Assembly (NCBI RefSeq): GCF_023374055.1
Contig: NZ_JAMBEP010000001.1
Span: 310,001-374,000, forward strand
Direction: 5' to 3'
DNA: 64,000 nucleotides
From: Luteimonas galliterrae
GTDB lineage: Bacteria; Pseudomonadota; Gammaproteobacteria; Xanthomonadales; Xanthomonadaceae
The translations under genes and the position numbers were made by a program. Of this stretch, positions 19,549 to 30,350 are shown one piece after another (position 1 is the first letter of the stretch; every line of letters starts with the position of its first letter). Under the pieces are notes generated by a model. That model was not told where the DNA came from, ran no database searches, and saw only the letters and a list, made by a program, of their open reading frames with translations.

Positions 19549-20288
19549 GCGAAACCGCGACCGCTTTCGCCGAGCGCCTGCGCGCGCGTTTCGCCGACGC
19601 CAAAGTCGACGTCGCCTTGCCGCGCGGCGAAGTGACGCTGGAAGTGCCTGCCGCGGGCTGGCTCGCCGCCGCGCAGGCGCTGCGCGACGAGTTCGGCTTC
19701 GAACAACTGATCGACGTCAGCGGCGTCGACTACCTCGGCTACGGCAGCGACGAGTGGGATACCGCCGACGTGTCGTCCGAAGGCTTCAGTCGCGGCGTGG
19801 AAGGCCGCGGTCCCGGCCGCTTCAAATACGGCGAGCAGCCGCTGGACCAGTTCGAGCACGTCGAAACCGCCAAGCCCGGCCGCCGTTTCGCCGCCGTAGC
19901 GCATCTGCTGTCGCTGCAGCACAACCGACGCCTGCGCCTGCGCGCGTTCTGCGACAACGACGATCTGCCGATGGTCGATTCGCTGACCGGCGTTTGGATC
20001 GGCGCCGGCTGGTTCGAGCGCGAAGCCTACGATCTGTTCGGCATCGTATTCAGCGGCCATCCCGACCTGCGCCGCATCCTCACCGACTACGGTTTCGTCG
20101 GCCATCCGTTCCGCAAGGATTTCCCGCTGATCGGCAATGTCGAAGTGCGTTACGACGCCGAGAAGCAGCGCGTGATCTACGAACCGGTCACCTCGGTCGA
20201 ACCGCGCGTGCTCGTGCCGCGCGTGATACGCGACGACGCGCGCTACGCGACCGCCGCGGGCGAAGCCGCAGCGGAGGGCGCCAAATGA
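19545..20288 (+). CDS. nuoC: NADH-quinone oxidoreductase subunit C
   Basis: 30-kDa peripheral subunit, 247 residues. The signature ERE(A)YDLFGI followed by [21 protein letters not shown] is intact, with the C-terminal strand [16 protein letters not shown]. NuoC and NuoD are separate, unlike the fused enteric NuoCD. Overlaps nuoB and nuoD by 4 bases each. Confidence 0.96.
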   Translation: MSETATAFAERLRARFADAKVDVALPRGEVTLEVPAAGWLAAAQALRDEFGFEQLIDVSGVDYLGYGSDEWDTADVSSEGFSRGVEGRGPGRFKYGEQPLDQFEHVETAKPGRRFAAVAHLLSLQHNRRLRLRAFCDNDDLPMVDSLTGVWIGAGWFEREAYDLFGIVFSGHPDLRRILTDYGFVGHPFRKDFPLIGNVEVRYDAEKQRVIYEPVTSVEPRVLVPRVIRDDARYATAAGEAAAEGAK

Positions 20289-21592
20289 GCACCGTGCATC
20301 CGGCCAGCGAAGCTTTCGCCAGCAACGGCGGCGAAGCGCGCCAGGAAATCCGCAACTACACCCTCAACTTCGGCCCGCAGCATCCGGCCGCGCACGGCGT
20401 GCTGCGCCTGATCCTGGAAATGGACGGCGAAGTCGTGCAGCGCGCCGATCCGCATGTGGGCTTGCTCCATCGCGGCACCGAGAAACTGGCCGAATCCAAG
20501 CCGTTCAACCAGTCGATCGGCTACATGGACCGCCTCGACTACGTGTCGATGATGTGCAACGAGCACGCGTACGTGAAAGCCATCGAAGCCCTGATGGGCA
20601 TCGAGGCGCCCGAGCGCGCGCAGTACATCCGCACGATGTTCGACGAGATCACCCGCATCCTGAACCATCTGATGTGGGTCGGTTCCAACGCGATCGACCT
20701 GGGCGCGATGGCGGTGTTCCTGTACGCCTTCCGCGAACGCGAAGAGCTGATCGATACCTACGAGGCCGTGTCCGGCTCGCGCATGCACGCCACGTACTAC
20801 CGTCCGGGCGGCGTCTACCGCGACCTGCCGGACCGGATGCCCAAATACAAGGAATCGCCGTGGCGCAAGGGCGCCAGCCTCAAGCGCTTCAACGCCGCGC
20901 GCGAGGGTTCTCTACTGGACTATATCGAACAATTCACCGTCGATTTCCCCAAGCGCGTCGACGAGTACGAGACCCTGCTCACCGACAACCGCATCTGGAA
21001 GCAGCGCACCGTCGGCATCGGTGTGGTGTCGCCGGAAGACGCGCTGGCCTGGGGCATGACCGGCCCGATGCTGCGCGGCTCGGGCATCGCCTGGGACGTG
21101 CGCAAGAAGCAGCCGTACGCCAAGTACGACACGGTCGATTTCGACATCCCGGTGGGCACCAACGGCGACTGCTACGACCGCTACCTGGTGCGCATCGCCG
21201 AAATGCGCCAGTCCAACCGCATCATCGCCCAGTGCGTGAAATGGCTGAAGGCCAATCCCGGCCCGGTCATGCTGCACAACTACAAAGTGTCGCCGCCGTC
21301 CCGCGAGGAGATGAAGGACGACATGGAAGCGCTGATCCACCACTTCAAGCTGTTCACCGAAGGCTATTGCGTGCCGGCGGGCGAAACCTACAGCGCGGTG
21401 GAGGCTCCCAAGGGCGAATTCGGCTGCTATCTGATTTCCGACGGCGCCAACAAGCCGTTCCGCTGCAAACTGCGCGCGCCCGGCTTCGCGCATCTTTCGT
21501 CGATGGACGCGATCGTGAAGGGCCACATGCTGGCCGACGTGGTGGCGATGATCGGCACTTACGACATCGTGTTCGGCGAAGTGGACCGGTGA
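20285..21592 (+). CDS. nuoD: NADH-quinone oxidoreductase subunit D
   Basis: 49-kDa subunit that with NuoB forms the quinone pocket. 435 residues. [14 protein letters not shown] contains the conserved quinone-site His; [10 protein letters not shown] and the C-terminal DIVFGEVDR are family landmarks. The nickel-binding cysteines of the related hydrogenases are absent, as expected. The gap to nuoE is 13 bases. Confidence 0.97.
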   Translation: MSTVHPASEAFASNGGEARQEIRNYTLNFGPQHPAAHGVLRLILEMDGEVVQRADPHVGLLHRGTEKLAESKPFNQSIGYMDRLDYVSMMCNEHAYVKAIEALMGIEAPERAQYIRTMFDEITRILNHLMWVGSNAIDLGAMAVFLYAFREREELIDTYEAVSGSRMHATYYRPGGVYRDLPDRMPKYKESPWRKGASLKRFNAAREGSLLDYIEQFTVDFPKRVDEYETLLTDNRIWKQRTVGIGVVSPEDALAWGMTGPMLRGSGIAWDVRKKQPYAKYDTVDFDIPVGTNGDCYDRYLVRIAEMRQSNRIIAQCVKWLKANPGPVMLHNYKVSPPSREEMKDDMEALIHHFKLFTEGYCVPAGETYSAVEAPKGEFGCYLISDGANKPFRCKLRAPGFAHLSSMDAIVKGHMLADVVAMIGTYDIVFGEVDR

Positions 21593-21605
21593 GAGCGAAC
21601 GACCG

Positions 21606-22133
21606 ATGAAAGCAACAGGCAATTTCGAAACCGCGCGCCACGTCGACCCGCAGGTCGTGCTGAGCGACAAGACCCGCGCCCATATCGACCACTGGCTGAC
21701 CAAGTTTCCGCCGGACCGCAAGCGCTCGGCCGTACTGCAGGGCCTGCACGCCGCGCAGGAGCAGAACGGCGGCTGGCTGACCGACGAGCTGATCGCCGGC
21801 GTCGCCAAATACCTGGACCTGCCGCCGGTGTGGGCCTACGAGGTGGCGAGTTTCTATTCGATGTTCGAGACGCATAAGGTCGGCCGCAACAACGTCGCTT
21901 TCTGCACCAACATCAGCTGCTGGCTCAACGGCGCCGAAGGCCTGGTCGCGCACGCCGAGAAGAGGCTCGGCTGCAAGCTGGGCGAATCCACCGCCGACGG
22001 CCGCGTTTTCCTGAAGAACGAAGAAGAATGCCTGGCCGCGTGCTGCGGCGCGCCGGTGATGGTGATCAACGGGCATTACCACGAGAAGCTCACCCCCGCG
22101 AAGGTGGACGAGCTTCTGGACGGGTTGGAGTAG
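21606..22133 (+). CDS. nuoE: NADH-quinone oxidoreductase subunit E
   Basis: 24-kDa thioredoxin-like [2Fe-2S] subunit (cluster N1a), 175 residues. The four ligands are in CTNISCWL and ECLAACCGAPV. The N-terminal helical part contains AVLQGLHAAQEQNGGWL. nuoF begins 3 bases after the stop. Confidence 0.97.
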   Translation: MKATGNFETARHVDPQVVLSDKTRAHIDHWLTKFPPDRKRSAVLQGLHAAQEQNGGWLTDELIAGVAKYLDLPPVWAYEVASFYSMFETHKVGRNNVAFCTNISCWLNGAEGLVAHAEKRLGCKLGESTADGRVFLKNEEECLAACCGAPVMVINGHYHEKLTPAKVDELLDGLE

Positions 22134-22136
22134 GGC

Positions 22137-23489
22137 ATGGCGCACCAACAGAACACCGGCCCCGTCGGCCCGGCGCCGAAAGAGCACCAGGTCGTCTACA
22201 CGACGCTGCATTTCGACAAGCCATGGTCTTACGAGAATTATCTCAAGACCGGCGGCTACAGCGCGCTGCGCAAGATCCTTGAAGAGAAGATCGCGCCTGC
22301 GGATGTCATCGACATGGTCAAGCAATCGGCCTTGCGCGGCCGCGGCGGCGCGGGCTTCCCGACCGGCCTGAAGTGGAGCTTCATGCCCAAGGGCGACATG
22401 CAGAAGTACATCCTCTGCAACTCCGACGAATCCGAGCCGGGCACCGCCAAGGACCGCGACATCCTGCGCTACAACCCGCATTCGGTGATCGAGGGCATGG
22501 CGATCGCCTGCTACGCCACCGGCAGCACCGTCGCCTACAACTACCTGCGCGGCGAGTTCCATCACGAACCGTTCGAACATCTGGAAGAAGCCACCGCCGA
22601 GGCTTATGCCAACGGCTGGCTGGGCAAGAACGTGCTCGGTTCGGGCGTCGACATCGACATGTACAACGTGTTGGGTGCGGGCGCCTACATCTGCGGCGAA
22701 GAGACCGCGCTGATGGAGTCGCTGGAAGGCAAGAAGGGCCAACCGCGCTTCAAGCCGCCGTTCCCGGCCAATTTCGGCCTGTACGGAAAGCCGACCACGA
22801 TCAACAACACCGAAACTTATGCTTCCGTGCCGGCGATCATCCGCAACGGCGCCGAGTGGTTCCTCAATTTGGGCAAGCCGAACAACGGCGGTCCGAAGAT
22901 CTTTTCCGTGTCCGGCCATGTCGCCAAGCCGGGCAATTACGAGATGCGCCTGGGTACGCCGTTCGCCGAGATGCTCGAAGCGGCCGGCGGCATGCGCAAC
23001 GGCGCCAAGCTGAAGGCCGTGATTCCCGGCGGCGCGTCGATGCCGGTGCTGCCGGCCGACACGATCATGGGGCTGACCATGGATTACGACGCGCTGCAGA
23101 AGGCCGGCTCCGGCCTGGGTTCCGCGGCGGTGATCGTGATGGACGATTCGACCTGCATGGTGCGTGCTTGCCAGCGCATCGCGCGCTTCTACTACGCCGA
23201 ATCCTGCGGCCAGTGCACGCCATGCCGCGAAGGTACCGGCTGGATGTACCGCATGCTGACGCGCATCGTCGAAAAGAAAGCCACGCTCGACGACCTGAAC
23301 ATGCTCAAGGCCGCTGCCGGCCAGATCGAAGGCCACACCATCTGCGCCTTCGGCGAGGCCGCCGCGTGGCCGGTGCAGGGTTTCCTGCGCCATTTCTGGC
23401 ACGAATTCGAATACGCGATCGTCAACGGGCGCTTCCTGGTCGACGACCAGAAAGCCGGCACGGTCGTCGGCGACAAGGTGGCGGCATGA
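22137..23489 (+). CDS. nuoF: NADH-quinone oxidoreductase subunit F
   Basis: 51-kDa subunit that binds NADH and FMN and holds [4Fe-4S] cluster N3. 450 residues. The nucleotide motif [13 protein letters not shown], the FMN/NADH segment [18 protein letters not shown], and the cluster ligands in [12 protein letters not shown] plus the later HTICAFGEA cysteine are present. Overlaps nuoG by 4 bases. Confidence 0.97.
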   Translation: MAHQQNTGPVGPAPKEHQVVYTTLHFDKPWSYENYLKTGGYSALRKILEEKIAPADVIDMVKQSALRGRGGAGFPTGLKWSFMPKGDMQKYILCNSDESEPGTAKDRDILRYNPHSVIEGMAIACYATGSTVAYNYLRGEFHHEPFEHLEEATAEAYANGWLGKNVLGSGVDIDMYNVLGAGAYICGEETALMESLEGKKGQPRFKPPFPANFGLYGKPTTINNTETYASVPAIIRNGAEWFLNLGKPNNGGPKIFSVSGHVAKPGNYEMRLGTPFAEMLEAAGGMRNGAKLKAVIPGGASMPVLPADTIMGLTMDYDALQKAGSGLGSAAVIVMDDSTCMVRACQRIARFYYAESCGQCTPCREGTGWMYRMLTRIVEKKATLDDLNMLKAAAGQIEGHTICAFGEAAAWPVQGFLRHFWHEFEYAIVNGRFLVDDQKAGTVVGDKVAA

Positions 23490-25735
23490 GTGCGCAGCCC
23501 GTCAATCCGAACCTGCCGCCGGACCACGTCACCGTCTTCATCGACGGCAAGGAACTGGCCGCGCCGAAAGGCTCGATGATCATCCAGGCCGCCGACAAGG
23601 CCGGCATTCCGATCCCGCGCTTCTGCTACCACGACAAGCTGGCGATCGCGGCCAACTGCCGCATGTGCCTGGTCGAAGTGGAGAAGATGCCCAAGCCGGC
23701 GCCGGCCTGCGCCACGCCGGTGATGGATGGCATGAAGATCTCCACCCGCAGCGACAAGGCCTTGAAGTCGCAGCGCAACGTGATGGAATTCCTGCTGATC
23801 AACCATCCGCTCGACTGCCCGATCTGCGATCAGGGCGGCGAGTGCGAACTGCAGGACCTGTCGCTGGGTTACGGCCGCTCGGTGAGCCGCTTCCAGGAAC
23901 GCAAGCGCGTCGTGGCCGACGAGGATTTCGGTCCGCTGGTCTCCAGCGACATGACCCGCTGCATCCAGTGCACGCGCTGCGTGCGCTTCACCGCGGACAT
24001 CGCCGGCACCTACGAACTCGGCGGCATGCAGCGCGGCGAGAATCTCGAGATCGGCACCTGGGACGGCAAGCCGCTGACCACCGAACTGTCCGGCAACGTC
24101 ATCGACGTGTGCCCGGTCGGCGCGCTGACCAACAAGGTGTTCCGCTTCCGCGCGCGGCCGTGGGAGCTGATCGCCAAGGAATCGCTCGGCTTCCAGGATG
24201 CGCTGGGCAGCAATTTGTTCATCCATGCGCGCCGCGGCGACGTGATGCGCGCGGTGCCGCGCGACAACGAAGCCGTCAACGAATGCTGGCTGTCCGATCG
24301 CGACCGTTACGCGAGCCAAGGCCTGTACGCCGACGACCGCGCCAAGCGGCCGATGGTGAAGGACAACGGCGGCACGCCTGATGAAAGCTGGCGCGACGCT
24401 TCGTGGGACGAAGCGCTGGCCCGCGCCGCGAAAATCCTGCAAGACAACGCCGCCGACGATCTGGGCATGCTGGTGCATCCGGCCACCTCGAACGAGGAGG
24501 GCGCGCTGCTCGCGCGGCTGGCCGAGGCGCTCGGCACGGGCAATCTCGATCACCGCATCGGCCAGCAGGACCTTTCCGACGGCGCTCGTGCCGAAGTCTT
24601 CGGCATGCCGGTCGCCGAGCTAGAGAAAGCTTCGGTCGTCCTCATCGTCGGCAGCAACATCCGCCATGAACTGCCGCTGGTGCATGCGCGCCTGCGCAAG
24701 GCCTGGCGCAACGGCGCCAAGATCCACGCGGTCAATCCGGTCGATTTCGACGTCGCTTTCGAGCTGGCCTCGAAGCGCATCGTGCCGCCGTCGCGCATCG
24801 CCGAATCGCTGGGCGACGCCGCATGGTCGAAACTTCTGGCCGACGCTGGCGGCAACGCCGCCGTCATCGTCGGAGGCGTCGCCGAGAACGGTCCGCACGC
24901 CGCCGCGATCCGCGCCGCCGCCCGCGCGCTGGCGCAGGCGACCGGCGCGCGTTTGTGCCGCATTCCACAGGGCGCGAATGCGGTCGGCCTGGCGCGCCAC
25001 GGCGTGCTGCCGGCGTCGCACGACGCCAAGGCCATGTTCGAGCAGCCGCGCAGCGCTTACGTGATTTACGGCATCGAGCCGGGCCTGGATTTCGCCGATC
25101 AGGCCGTTGCGATGAAGGCGCTCGGCGATGCGCAGGTCGTGGCTTTCAGCCATTTCGCGTGCAAATCGACGCGCGCGGTGGCCGATGTGATCCTGCCGAT
25201 CGGTTCGCTGCCCGAAATCGACGCCACGCTGACCAATCTCGACGGCCGCAACCAAGTCGCCGTGCCCGCCGGCAAGCTGCCCGACGAAGCGCGTCCGGGT
25301 TGGCGCGTGCTGCGCGCCTTGGGCGCTACGCTGCAAGCACCGGGCTTCGAATTCACCGATCTGGCCGGCCTGCGCGCGAGCATCGCGCCGCGCGACGTCG
25401 CCGCGGTCGCCGCCTCCAAGGCGCCCGCATCGGGTGAAGGGCTGGAAGTGGCCGCTTCGCAAGCCGTTTATCGCGTCGACGGCATCACCCGCCGCGCCGC
25501 CGCGTTGCAGGCGCATCCGCTGACGCTCGGCCCGCGGGTCACGCTGCATCCGGACGACGCGCGCGCGCATGGTTTGGAAGAGGGCGCCATGGCCAAGCTC
25601 GACAACGGCCGCGGCGTCGCGACCTTGCAGGTGTTCGTCAGCGACCAGGTCGCCGCCGGCAGTGCATGGATCGAGACCGGTTACGGCGCCACCGCGCCGC
25701 TGGCCGCCGCCAAGGTCAAGGTGAGCCGCGCATGA
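23486..25735 (+). CDS. nuoG: NADH-quinone oxidoreductase subunit G
   Basis: Largest peripheral subunit, 749 residues. The N-terminal [2Fe-2S] ferredoxin domain has [15 protein letters not shown]; the His-Cys cluster N5 ligands lie in [14 protein letters not shown] and cluster N4 in [10 protein letters not shown] with the distant CPVGAL. The C-terminal molybdopterin-oxidoreductase-like domain (~220-749) is catalytically inert in complex I. Overlaps nuoF and nuoH by 4 bases each. Confidence 0.96.
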   Translation: MSAQPVNPNLPPDHVTVFIDGKELAAPKGSMIIQAADKAGIPIPRFCYHDKLAIAANCRMCLVEVEKMPKPAPACATPVMDGMKISTRSDKALKSQRNVMEFLLINHPLDCPICDQGGECELQDLSLGYGRSVSRFQERKRVVADEDFGPLVSSDMTRCIQCTRCVRFTADIAGTYELGGMQRGENLEIGTWDGKPLTTELSGNVIDVCPVGALTNKVFRFRARPWELIAKESLGFQDALGSNLFIHARRGDVMRAVPRDNEAVNECWLSDRDRYASQGLYADDRAKRPMVKDNGGTPDESWRDASWDEALARAAKILQDNAADDLGMLVHPATSNEEGALLARLAEALGTGNLDHRIGQQDLSDGARAEVFGMPVAELEKASVVLIVGSNIRHELPLVHARLRKAWRNGAKIHAVNPVDFDVAFELASKRIVPPSRIAESLGDAAWSKLLADAGGNAAVIVGGVAENGPHAAAIRAAARALAQATGARLCRIPQGANAVGLARHGVLPASHDAKAMFEQPRSAYVIYGIEPGLDFADQAVAMKALGDAQVVAFSHFACKSTRAVADVILPIGSLPEIDATLTNLDGRNQVAVPAGKLPDEARPGWRVLRALGATLQAPGFEFTDLAGLRASIAPRDVAAVAASKAPASGEGLEVAASQAVYRVDGITRRAAALQAHPLTLGPRVTLHPDDARAHGLEEGAMAKLDNGRGVATLQVFVSDQVAAGSAWIETGYGATAPLAAAKVKVSRA

Positions 25736-26796
25736 TTTCGACGATGCTCATCGACCCGTTCCGCGACTGGCTGCTTTCGTACGGCGCGATCGGCGCGCTG
25801 GTGTGGATCGTGCTGAAGATCCTGGCGATCTCCGTGCCGGTGATCGTCGCGGTCGCGTTCTACGTGGTCTGGGAACGCAAGCTGATCGGCTGGATGCATG
25901 TGCGCCGCGGCCCGATGTACGTGGGCAAAGGCATCCTGCAGGCCTTCGCCGACGTGTTCAAGCTGCTGTTCAAGGAAGTCATCCAGCCCACCAGCGCGCA
26001 GAAAGCGCTGTACGTGCTGGCGCCGCTGATCACGCTCGCGCCGGCGTTCGCCGCGTGGGCGGTGGTGCCGTTCGACGCGCAGGTAGTGCTGTCCAACGCC
26101 AATGCCGGATTGCTGTACCTGCTGGCGATGACCTCGCTGGGCGTGTACGGCATCATCCTGGCCGGCTGGGCGTCCAACTCCAAGTACGCCTTCCTCGGTG
26201 CGATGCGTTCGGCAGCGCAGGTCGTGTCCTACGAAATCGCGATGGGCTTCGCCCTGGTCGGCGTGTTGATCGCCGCAGGCAGCCTCAACCTGAGCCAGAT
26301 CGTGATGGCGCAGGCCGGCGACATGGGCTTCTTCGAGTGGTTCTGGCTGCCGCTGCTGCCGATGTTCATCGTCTACTTCGTGTCGGGCGTGGCCGAAACC
26401 AACCGCGCGCCGTTCGACGTGGTGGAAGGCGAATCGGAAATCGTCGCCGGCCACATGGTCGAGTATTCCGGTTCGGCGTTCGCGCTCTTCTTCCTGGCCG
26501 AATACGCCAACATGATCCTGGTCAGTTTCTTGACTTCGATCTTCTTCCTCGGCGGCTGGCTCAGCCCGTTCCACGGCTGGGGCATTCCTTTCCTGTCGGC
26601 TGACGGCTGGTGGTGGCTGTTCGCGAAGGTATTCTTCTTCGCCAGCGCCTTCATCTGGTTCCGCGCTTCGTTCCCGCGCTACCGCTACGACCAGATCATG
26701 CGGCTGGGCTGGAAGGTCTTCATTCCCCTCACCATCGCATGGATCGCCGTGACCACCTTGCTGGCCTATTTCGGCGTCATCGAGGCGGGCCGCTGA
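25732..26796 (+). CDS. nuoH: NADH-quinone oxidoreductase subunit H
   Basis: Membrane subunit forming part of the quinone chamber, 354 residues, about eight transmembrane helices. [14 protein letters not shown] and the acidic loop [19 protein letters not shown] are diagnostic. The ATG overlaps the nuoG stop (ATGA). Confidence 0.97.
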   Translation: MISTMLIDPFRDWLLSYGAIGALVWIVLKILAISVPVIVAVAFYVVWERKLIGWMHVRRGPMYVGKGILQAFADVFKLLFKEVIQPTSAQKALYVLAPLITLAPAFAAWAVVPFDAQVVLSNANAGLLYLLAMTSLGVYGIILAGWASNSKYAFLGAMRSAAQVVSYEIAMGFALVGVLIAAGSLNLSQIVMAQAGDMGFFEWFWLPLLPMFIVYFVSGVAETNRAPFDVVEGESEIVAGHMVEYSGSAFALFFLAEYANMILVSFLTSIFFLGGWLSPFHGWGIPFLSADGWWWLFAKVFFFASAFIWFRASFPRYRYDQIMRLGWKVFIPLTIAWIAVTTLLAYFGVIEAGR

Positions 26797-26797
26797 C

Positions 26798-27286
26798 ATG
26801 AGCAGAATCGTCTCCTATTTCAAGAGCCTGCTGCTGCTGGAACTGTTCGGCGGCCTGTGGCTGACGCTGAAATACCTGTTCCGTCCCAAGTACACGCTGA
26901 TGTACCCGATGGAAAAGACGCCGATGTCGCCGCGCTTCCGCGGCGTGCACGCGCTGCGCCGCTATCCGAACGGCGAGGAACGCTGCATCGCCTGCAAGCT
27001 GTGCGAAGCCGTGTGCCCGGCGCTGGCCATTACCATCGATTCGGAACAGCGCGCCGACGGCACCCGCCGCACCACGCGCTACGACATCGACTTGTTCAAG
27101 TGCATCTACTGCGGCTTCTGCGAGGAGAGCTGCCCGGTCGACTCGATCGTGGAAACCCACATCCACGAATACCATTTCGACAAGCGCGGCCAGAACATCC
27201 TGACCAAACCGCAGCTGCTGGCGATCGGCGACCGTCTCGAATCCGAGATCGCCGAGCGCCGCGCCGCCGACGCCGCTTTCCGCTGA
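26798..27286 (+). CDS. nuoI: NADH-quinone oxidoreductase subunit I
   Basis: TYKY-type subunit with two [4Fe-4S] clusters (N6a, N6b). 162 residues. The two ferredoxin motifs are [12 protein letters not shown] and [12 protein letters not shown]. The amphipathic N-terminus ([12 protein letters not shown]) anchors it to the membrane arm. One base separates it from nuoH. Confidence 0.97.
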   Translation: MSRIVSYFKSLLLLELFGGLWLTLKYLFRPKYTLMYPMEKTPMSPRFRGVHALRRYPNGEERCIACKLCEAVCPALAITIDSEQRADGTRRTTRYDIDLFKCIYCGFCEESCPVDSIVETHIHEYHFDKRGQNILTKPQLLAIGDRLESEIAERRAADAAFR

Positions 27287-27295
27287 GGACGACGA

Positions 27296-27934
27296 ATGGA
27301 CTTTGCCTCGCTCGCCTTCTACGTCTTCGCCGCCGCCACCGTGATGTCGGCCGTGGCCGTGATCAGCGTCAAGAACCCGGTGCATGCCGCGCTGTTCCTG
27401 GTGCTGACCTTCTTCACCGTGGCCTGCACCTGGATACTGGCCGGCGCCGAGTTCCTCGGCGTGACCTTGATCCTGGTCTATGTCGGCGCGGTGATGGTGC
27501 TGTTCCTGTTCGTGGTGATGATGCTGGACGTCGACACCGCGCCGCTGCGCGAAGGGTTCGTGCGCTATCTGCCGATCGGACTGGTGGTGGCGGTAACGAT
27601 GCTGGTCGAAATGTTCGTGCTGATCGGCGTCAAGGCGCGTTCGGTGCCGTTCAAACCCGTCGTGGAAGCGGCCGGCGAGATCCCCAACACCACCTGGCTG
27701 GCGCGCGCGCTGTTCACCGAGTTCCTGCTGCCGTTCGAAACCGCAGCCGTGATCCTGACGGTGGCGGTGATCGCCGCGGTGATGCTGACGCTGCGCCGCC
27801 GCGTCGGCGTGAAGCACCAGAATCCGTCGGCGCAGTCGCGGGTCAAGGCCTCCGACCGCCTGCGCATGATCAGCATGCAGGCCGAGCGCCCGATCGTCGA
27901 ACCCGATGCGGCCGCAGAGGAGAAGCAGCCATGA
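27296..27934 (+). CDS. nuoJ: NADH-quinone oxidoreductase subunit J
   Basis: Membrane subunit, 212 residues, five predicted transmembrane helices. [14 protein letters not shown] and [18 protein letters not shown] (helix 3, which undergoes the pi-bulge rearrangement in known structures) are conserved. The C-terminal ~45 residues are hydrophilic. Overlaps nuoK by 4 bases. Confidence 0.96.
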   Translation: MDFASLAFYVFAAATVMSAVAVISVKNPVHAALFLVLTFFTVACTWILAGAEFLGVTLILVYVGAVMVLFLFVVMMLDVDTAPLREGFVRYLPIGLVVAVTMLVEMFVLIGVKARSVPFKPVVEAAGEIPNTTWLARALFTEFLLPFETAAVILTVAVIAAVMLTLRRRVGVKHQNPSAQSRVKASDRLRMISMQAERPIVEPDAAAEEKQP

Positions 27935-28248
27935 CCGCATTGACCATCGGCCTGGGCCATTACCTCGCGCTCGGCGCGGTGCTGTTCTGCATCAGCGTGG
28001 CTGGCATCTTCCTCAACCGCAAGAACGTGATCGTGCTGCTGATGTGCATCGAGCTGATGCTGCTGGCGGTCAATATCAATTTCGTCGCGTTCTCGCGCGA
28101 GATGGGCGACGCGGCCGGCCAGGTGTTCGTGTTCTTCATCCTGACCGTGGCCGCGGCCGAGGCCGCGATCGGCCTGGCGATCCTGGTCACGCTGTTCCGC
28201 AACCGGCGCACGATCGATGTCGCCGAAATCGACACGTTGAAGGGCTGA
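27931..28248 (+). CDS. nuoK: NADH-quinone oxidoreductase subunit K
   Basis: MrpC-like membrane subunit, 105 residues, three transmembrane helices. The proton-channel glutamates are in [12 protein letters not shown] and [10 protein letters not shown]. The ATG lies in an ATGA overlap with nuoJ, after a GGAGAAGCAG Shine-Dalgarno. Confidence 0.97.
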   Translation: MTALTIGLGHYLALGAVLFCISVAGIFLNRKNVIVLLMCIELMLLAVNINFVAFSREMGDAAGQVFVFFILTVAAAEAAIGLAILVTLFRNRRTIDVAEIDTLKG

Positions 28249-28252
28249 CGCG

Positions 28253-30334
28253 ATGCCGGGCGCCGACTACGCAATTTCCAAGACCGTCCTGCTGGCGATC
28301 GTGCTGGCGCCGTTGATCGGCGCGATCGTGGCCGGCCTGTTCGGCCGCCGCGTCGGCAGGGCGGGGGCGCACAGCGTCACCATCCTCGGCGTGGCGATCA
28401 GCTGCGCGCTGTCGTGCTGGGTGCTGTGGCAACTGGTCGGGCAGGGCGCGGCGCCGTTCAACGAGAACGTCTACACCTGGTTCCAGATCGGCAGCTTCGA
28501 CGCGCACGTCGGTTTCATGATCGACAAGCTGACCGCGATGATGATGGTGGTGGTCACCTTCGTCTCGCTGCTGGTGCACGTCTACACCATCGGCTACATG
28601 GCCGACGACGACGGCTACCAGCGCTTCTTCAGCTACATCAGCCTGTTCACCTTCAGCATGCTGATGCTGGTGATGAGCAACAACTTCCTGCAGCTGTTCT
28701 TCGGCTGGGAAGCGGTGGGCCTGGTGTCGTATCTGCTGATCGGCTTCTGGTTCAAGCGCCCGACCGCGATCTTCGCCAACCTGAAAGCGTTCCTGGTCAA
28801 CCGCGTCGGCGATTTCGGATTCCTGCTGGGCGTCGCAGCGGTGCTGTATTACTTCGGCACGCTGGACTACGCCACCGTATTCGCCAACGCGCCGCTGATG
28901 GCCGGCGCCGAGATGACGCTGATGGAAGGCCACCCGTGGTCCGTGGCCACGGTGATCTGCATCTGCCTGTTCATCGGCGCGATGGGCAAGTCGGCGCAGG
29001 TGCCTCTGCACGTCTGGCTGCCCGATTCGATGGAAGGCCCGACCCCGATCTCGGCGCTGATCCACGCCGCGACGATGGTCACCGCCGGCATCTTCATGGT
29101 CGCGCGCATGTCGCCGATGTTCGAGATGTCGGAAACCGCGCTAAGCTTCGTGCTGTTCATCGGCGCGACCACGGCCTTCTTCACCGGCCTGATCGGCATG
29201 GTGCAGAACGACATCAAGCGCGTGGTGGCTTACTCCACGCTGTCGCAGCTGGGCTACATGACCGTGGCGCTGGGCGTGTCGGCGTATTCCGCAGCCGTGT
29301 ATCACCTGATGACGCACGCCTTCTTCAAGGCGCTGCTGTTCCTGGCCGCCGGCTCGGTGATCATCGGCATGCATCACGAGCAGGACATGCGCAAGATGGG
29401 CGGCCTGCGCAAATACATGCCGATCACCTTCTGGACCAGCGTGATCGGCACGCTGGCCCTGGTCGGCACGCCGTTCTTCGCCGGCTTCTATTCGAAGGAC
29501 ACGATCATCGAAGCCGCCGCCGCGCACGCGCACGAAGCGCCGGGCTGGATCGCTAGTTATGGCTACTGGGCCGTATTGCTGGGCGCCTTCGTGACGTCGT
29601 TCTACAGCTTCCGTCTGCTGTACATGACCTTCTTCGGCAAGGAGCGCTTCCGCGACGCGCATGCCGATCACGGCCATGGCCACAATGCGCACGACGATCA
29701 CGGCCACCACGGCCCGGTCGAGCCGCACGAATCGCCGTGGGTGGTGACGCTGCCGCTGATCCTGCTGGCGATCCCGTCGGTGATCATCGGCTACTTCACG
29801 GTCGGGCCGATGCTGTTCGCCACCGATTGGACCGGCCATCACGCGCAGCTGCCGTATTTCCTCGGCTCGATCGATGTGTCCGCGATCCACGACACGGTGG
29901 CGAAGGTCAAGGAAGAGCACTGGCATGGCCCGGCCGCCATGGCGTGGCATGGGTTCCGCGCGGCGCCGTTCTTGTTGGTGCTGGCCGGTTTCGCGCTGGC
30001 GACCGTGCTGTATTGGTGGAAGCCGGAACTGCCCGGCAAGCTGACCCGGATCTGGCCGATCGCCTTCGCGAAACGCGTGCTCGAAAAGAAATACTGGGCC
30101 GACGATCTCTGGATCGGCGGTTTCGCCGGCGGCGGCCTCAAGCTCGGCAGGTTGTCGCGCAAGAACGACGAGAAGGTGATCGACGGCGCCTTCGTCAACG
30201 GCAGCGCGCGGCTGGTCGATTTCAGCGCCAACCTGCTGCGGCGCACCCAGTCCGGCTACCTCTACCACTACGCTTTCGCGATGATCCTCGGCCTGATCGT
30301 GTGCCTGGGCGTGATCATCAAATTCTGGTTATGA
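28253..30334 (+). CDS. nuoL: NADH-quinone oxidoreductase subunit L
   Basis: Distal antiporter-like proton pump with the long lateral helix. 693 residues, about sixteen transmembrane helices. The key Glu is in FFGWEAVGLVSYLLIG, the Lys in GKSAQVPLHVWLPD, and HAATMVTAGIF and the discontinuous-helix segment are conserved. A His/Asp-rich loop (residues ~470-485, HADHGHGHNAHDDHGHH) is longer than usual and could bind metal. Confidence 0.96.
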   Translation: MPGADYAISKTVLLAIVLAPLIGAIVAGLFGRRVGRAGAHSVTILGVAISCALSCWVLWQLVGQGAAPFNENVYTWFQIGSFDAHVGFMIDKLTAMMMVVVTFVSLLVHVYTIGYMADDDGYQRFFSYISLFTFSMLMLVMSNNFLQLFFGWEAVGLVSYLLIGFWFKRPTAIFANLKAFLVNRVGDFGFLLGVAAVLYYFGTLDYATVFANAPLMAGAEMTLMEGHPWSVATVICICLFIGAMGKSAQVPLHVWLPDSMEGPTPISALIHAATMVTAGIFMVARMSPMFEMSETALSFVLFIGATTAFFTGLIGMVQNDIKRVVAYSTLSQLGYMTVALGVSAYSAAVYHLMTHAFFKALLFLAAGSVIIGMHHEQDMRKMGGLRKYMPITFWTSVIGTLALVGTPFFAGFYSKDTIIEAAAAHAHEAPGWIASYGYWAVLLGAFVTSFYSFRLLYMTFFGKERFRDAHADHGHGHNAHDDHGHHGPVEPHESPWVVTLPLILLAIPSVIIGYFTVGPMLFATDWTGHHAQLPYFLGSIDVSAIHDTVAKVKEEHWHGPAAMAWHGFRAAPFLLVLAGFALATVLYWWKPELPGKLTRIWPIAFAKRVLEKKYWADDLWIGGFAGGGLKLGRLSRKNDEKVIDGAFVNGSARLVDFSANLLRRTQSGYLYHYAFAMILGLIVCLGVIIKFWL

Positions 30335-30350
30335 CCCAAGGACCCGCGAC

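Noticed and set aside
25681-26799. Large minus-strand frames across the nuo genes
   Set aside because: They are His/Arg/Asp-rich shadows typical of high-GC genes on the opposite strand.
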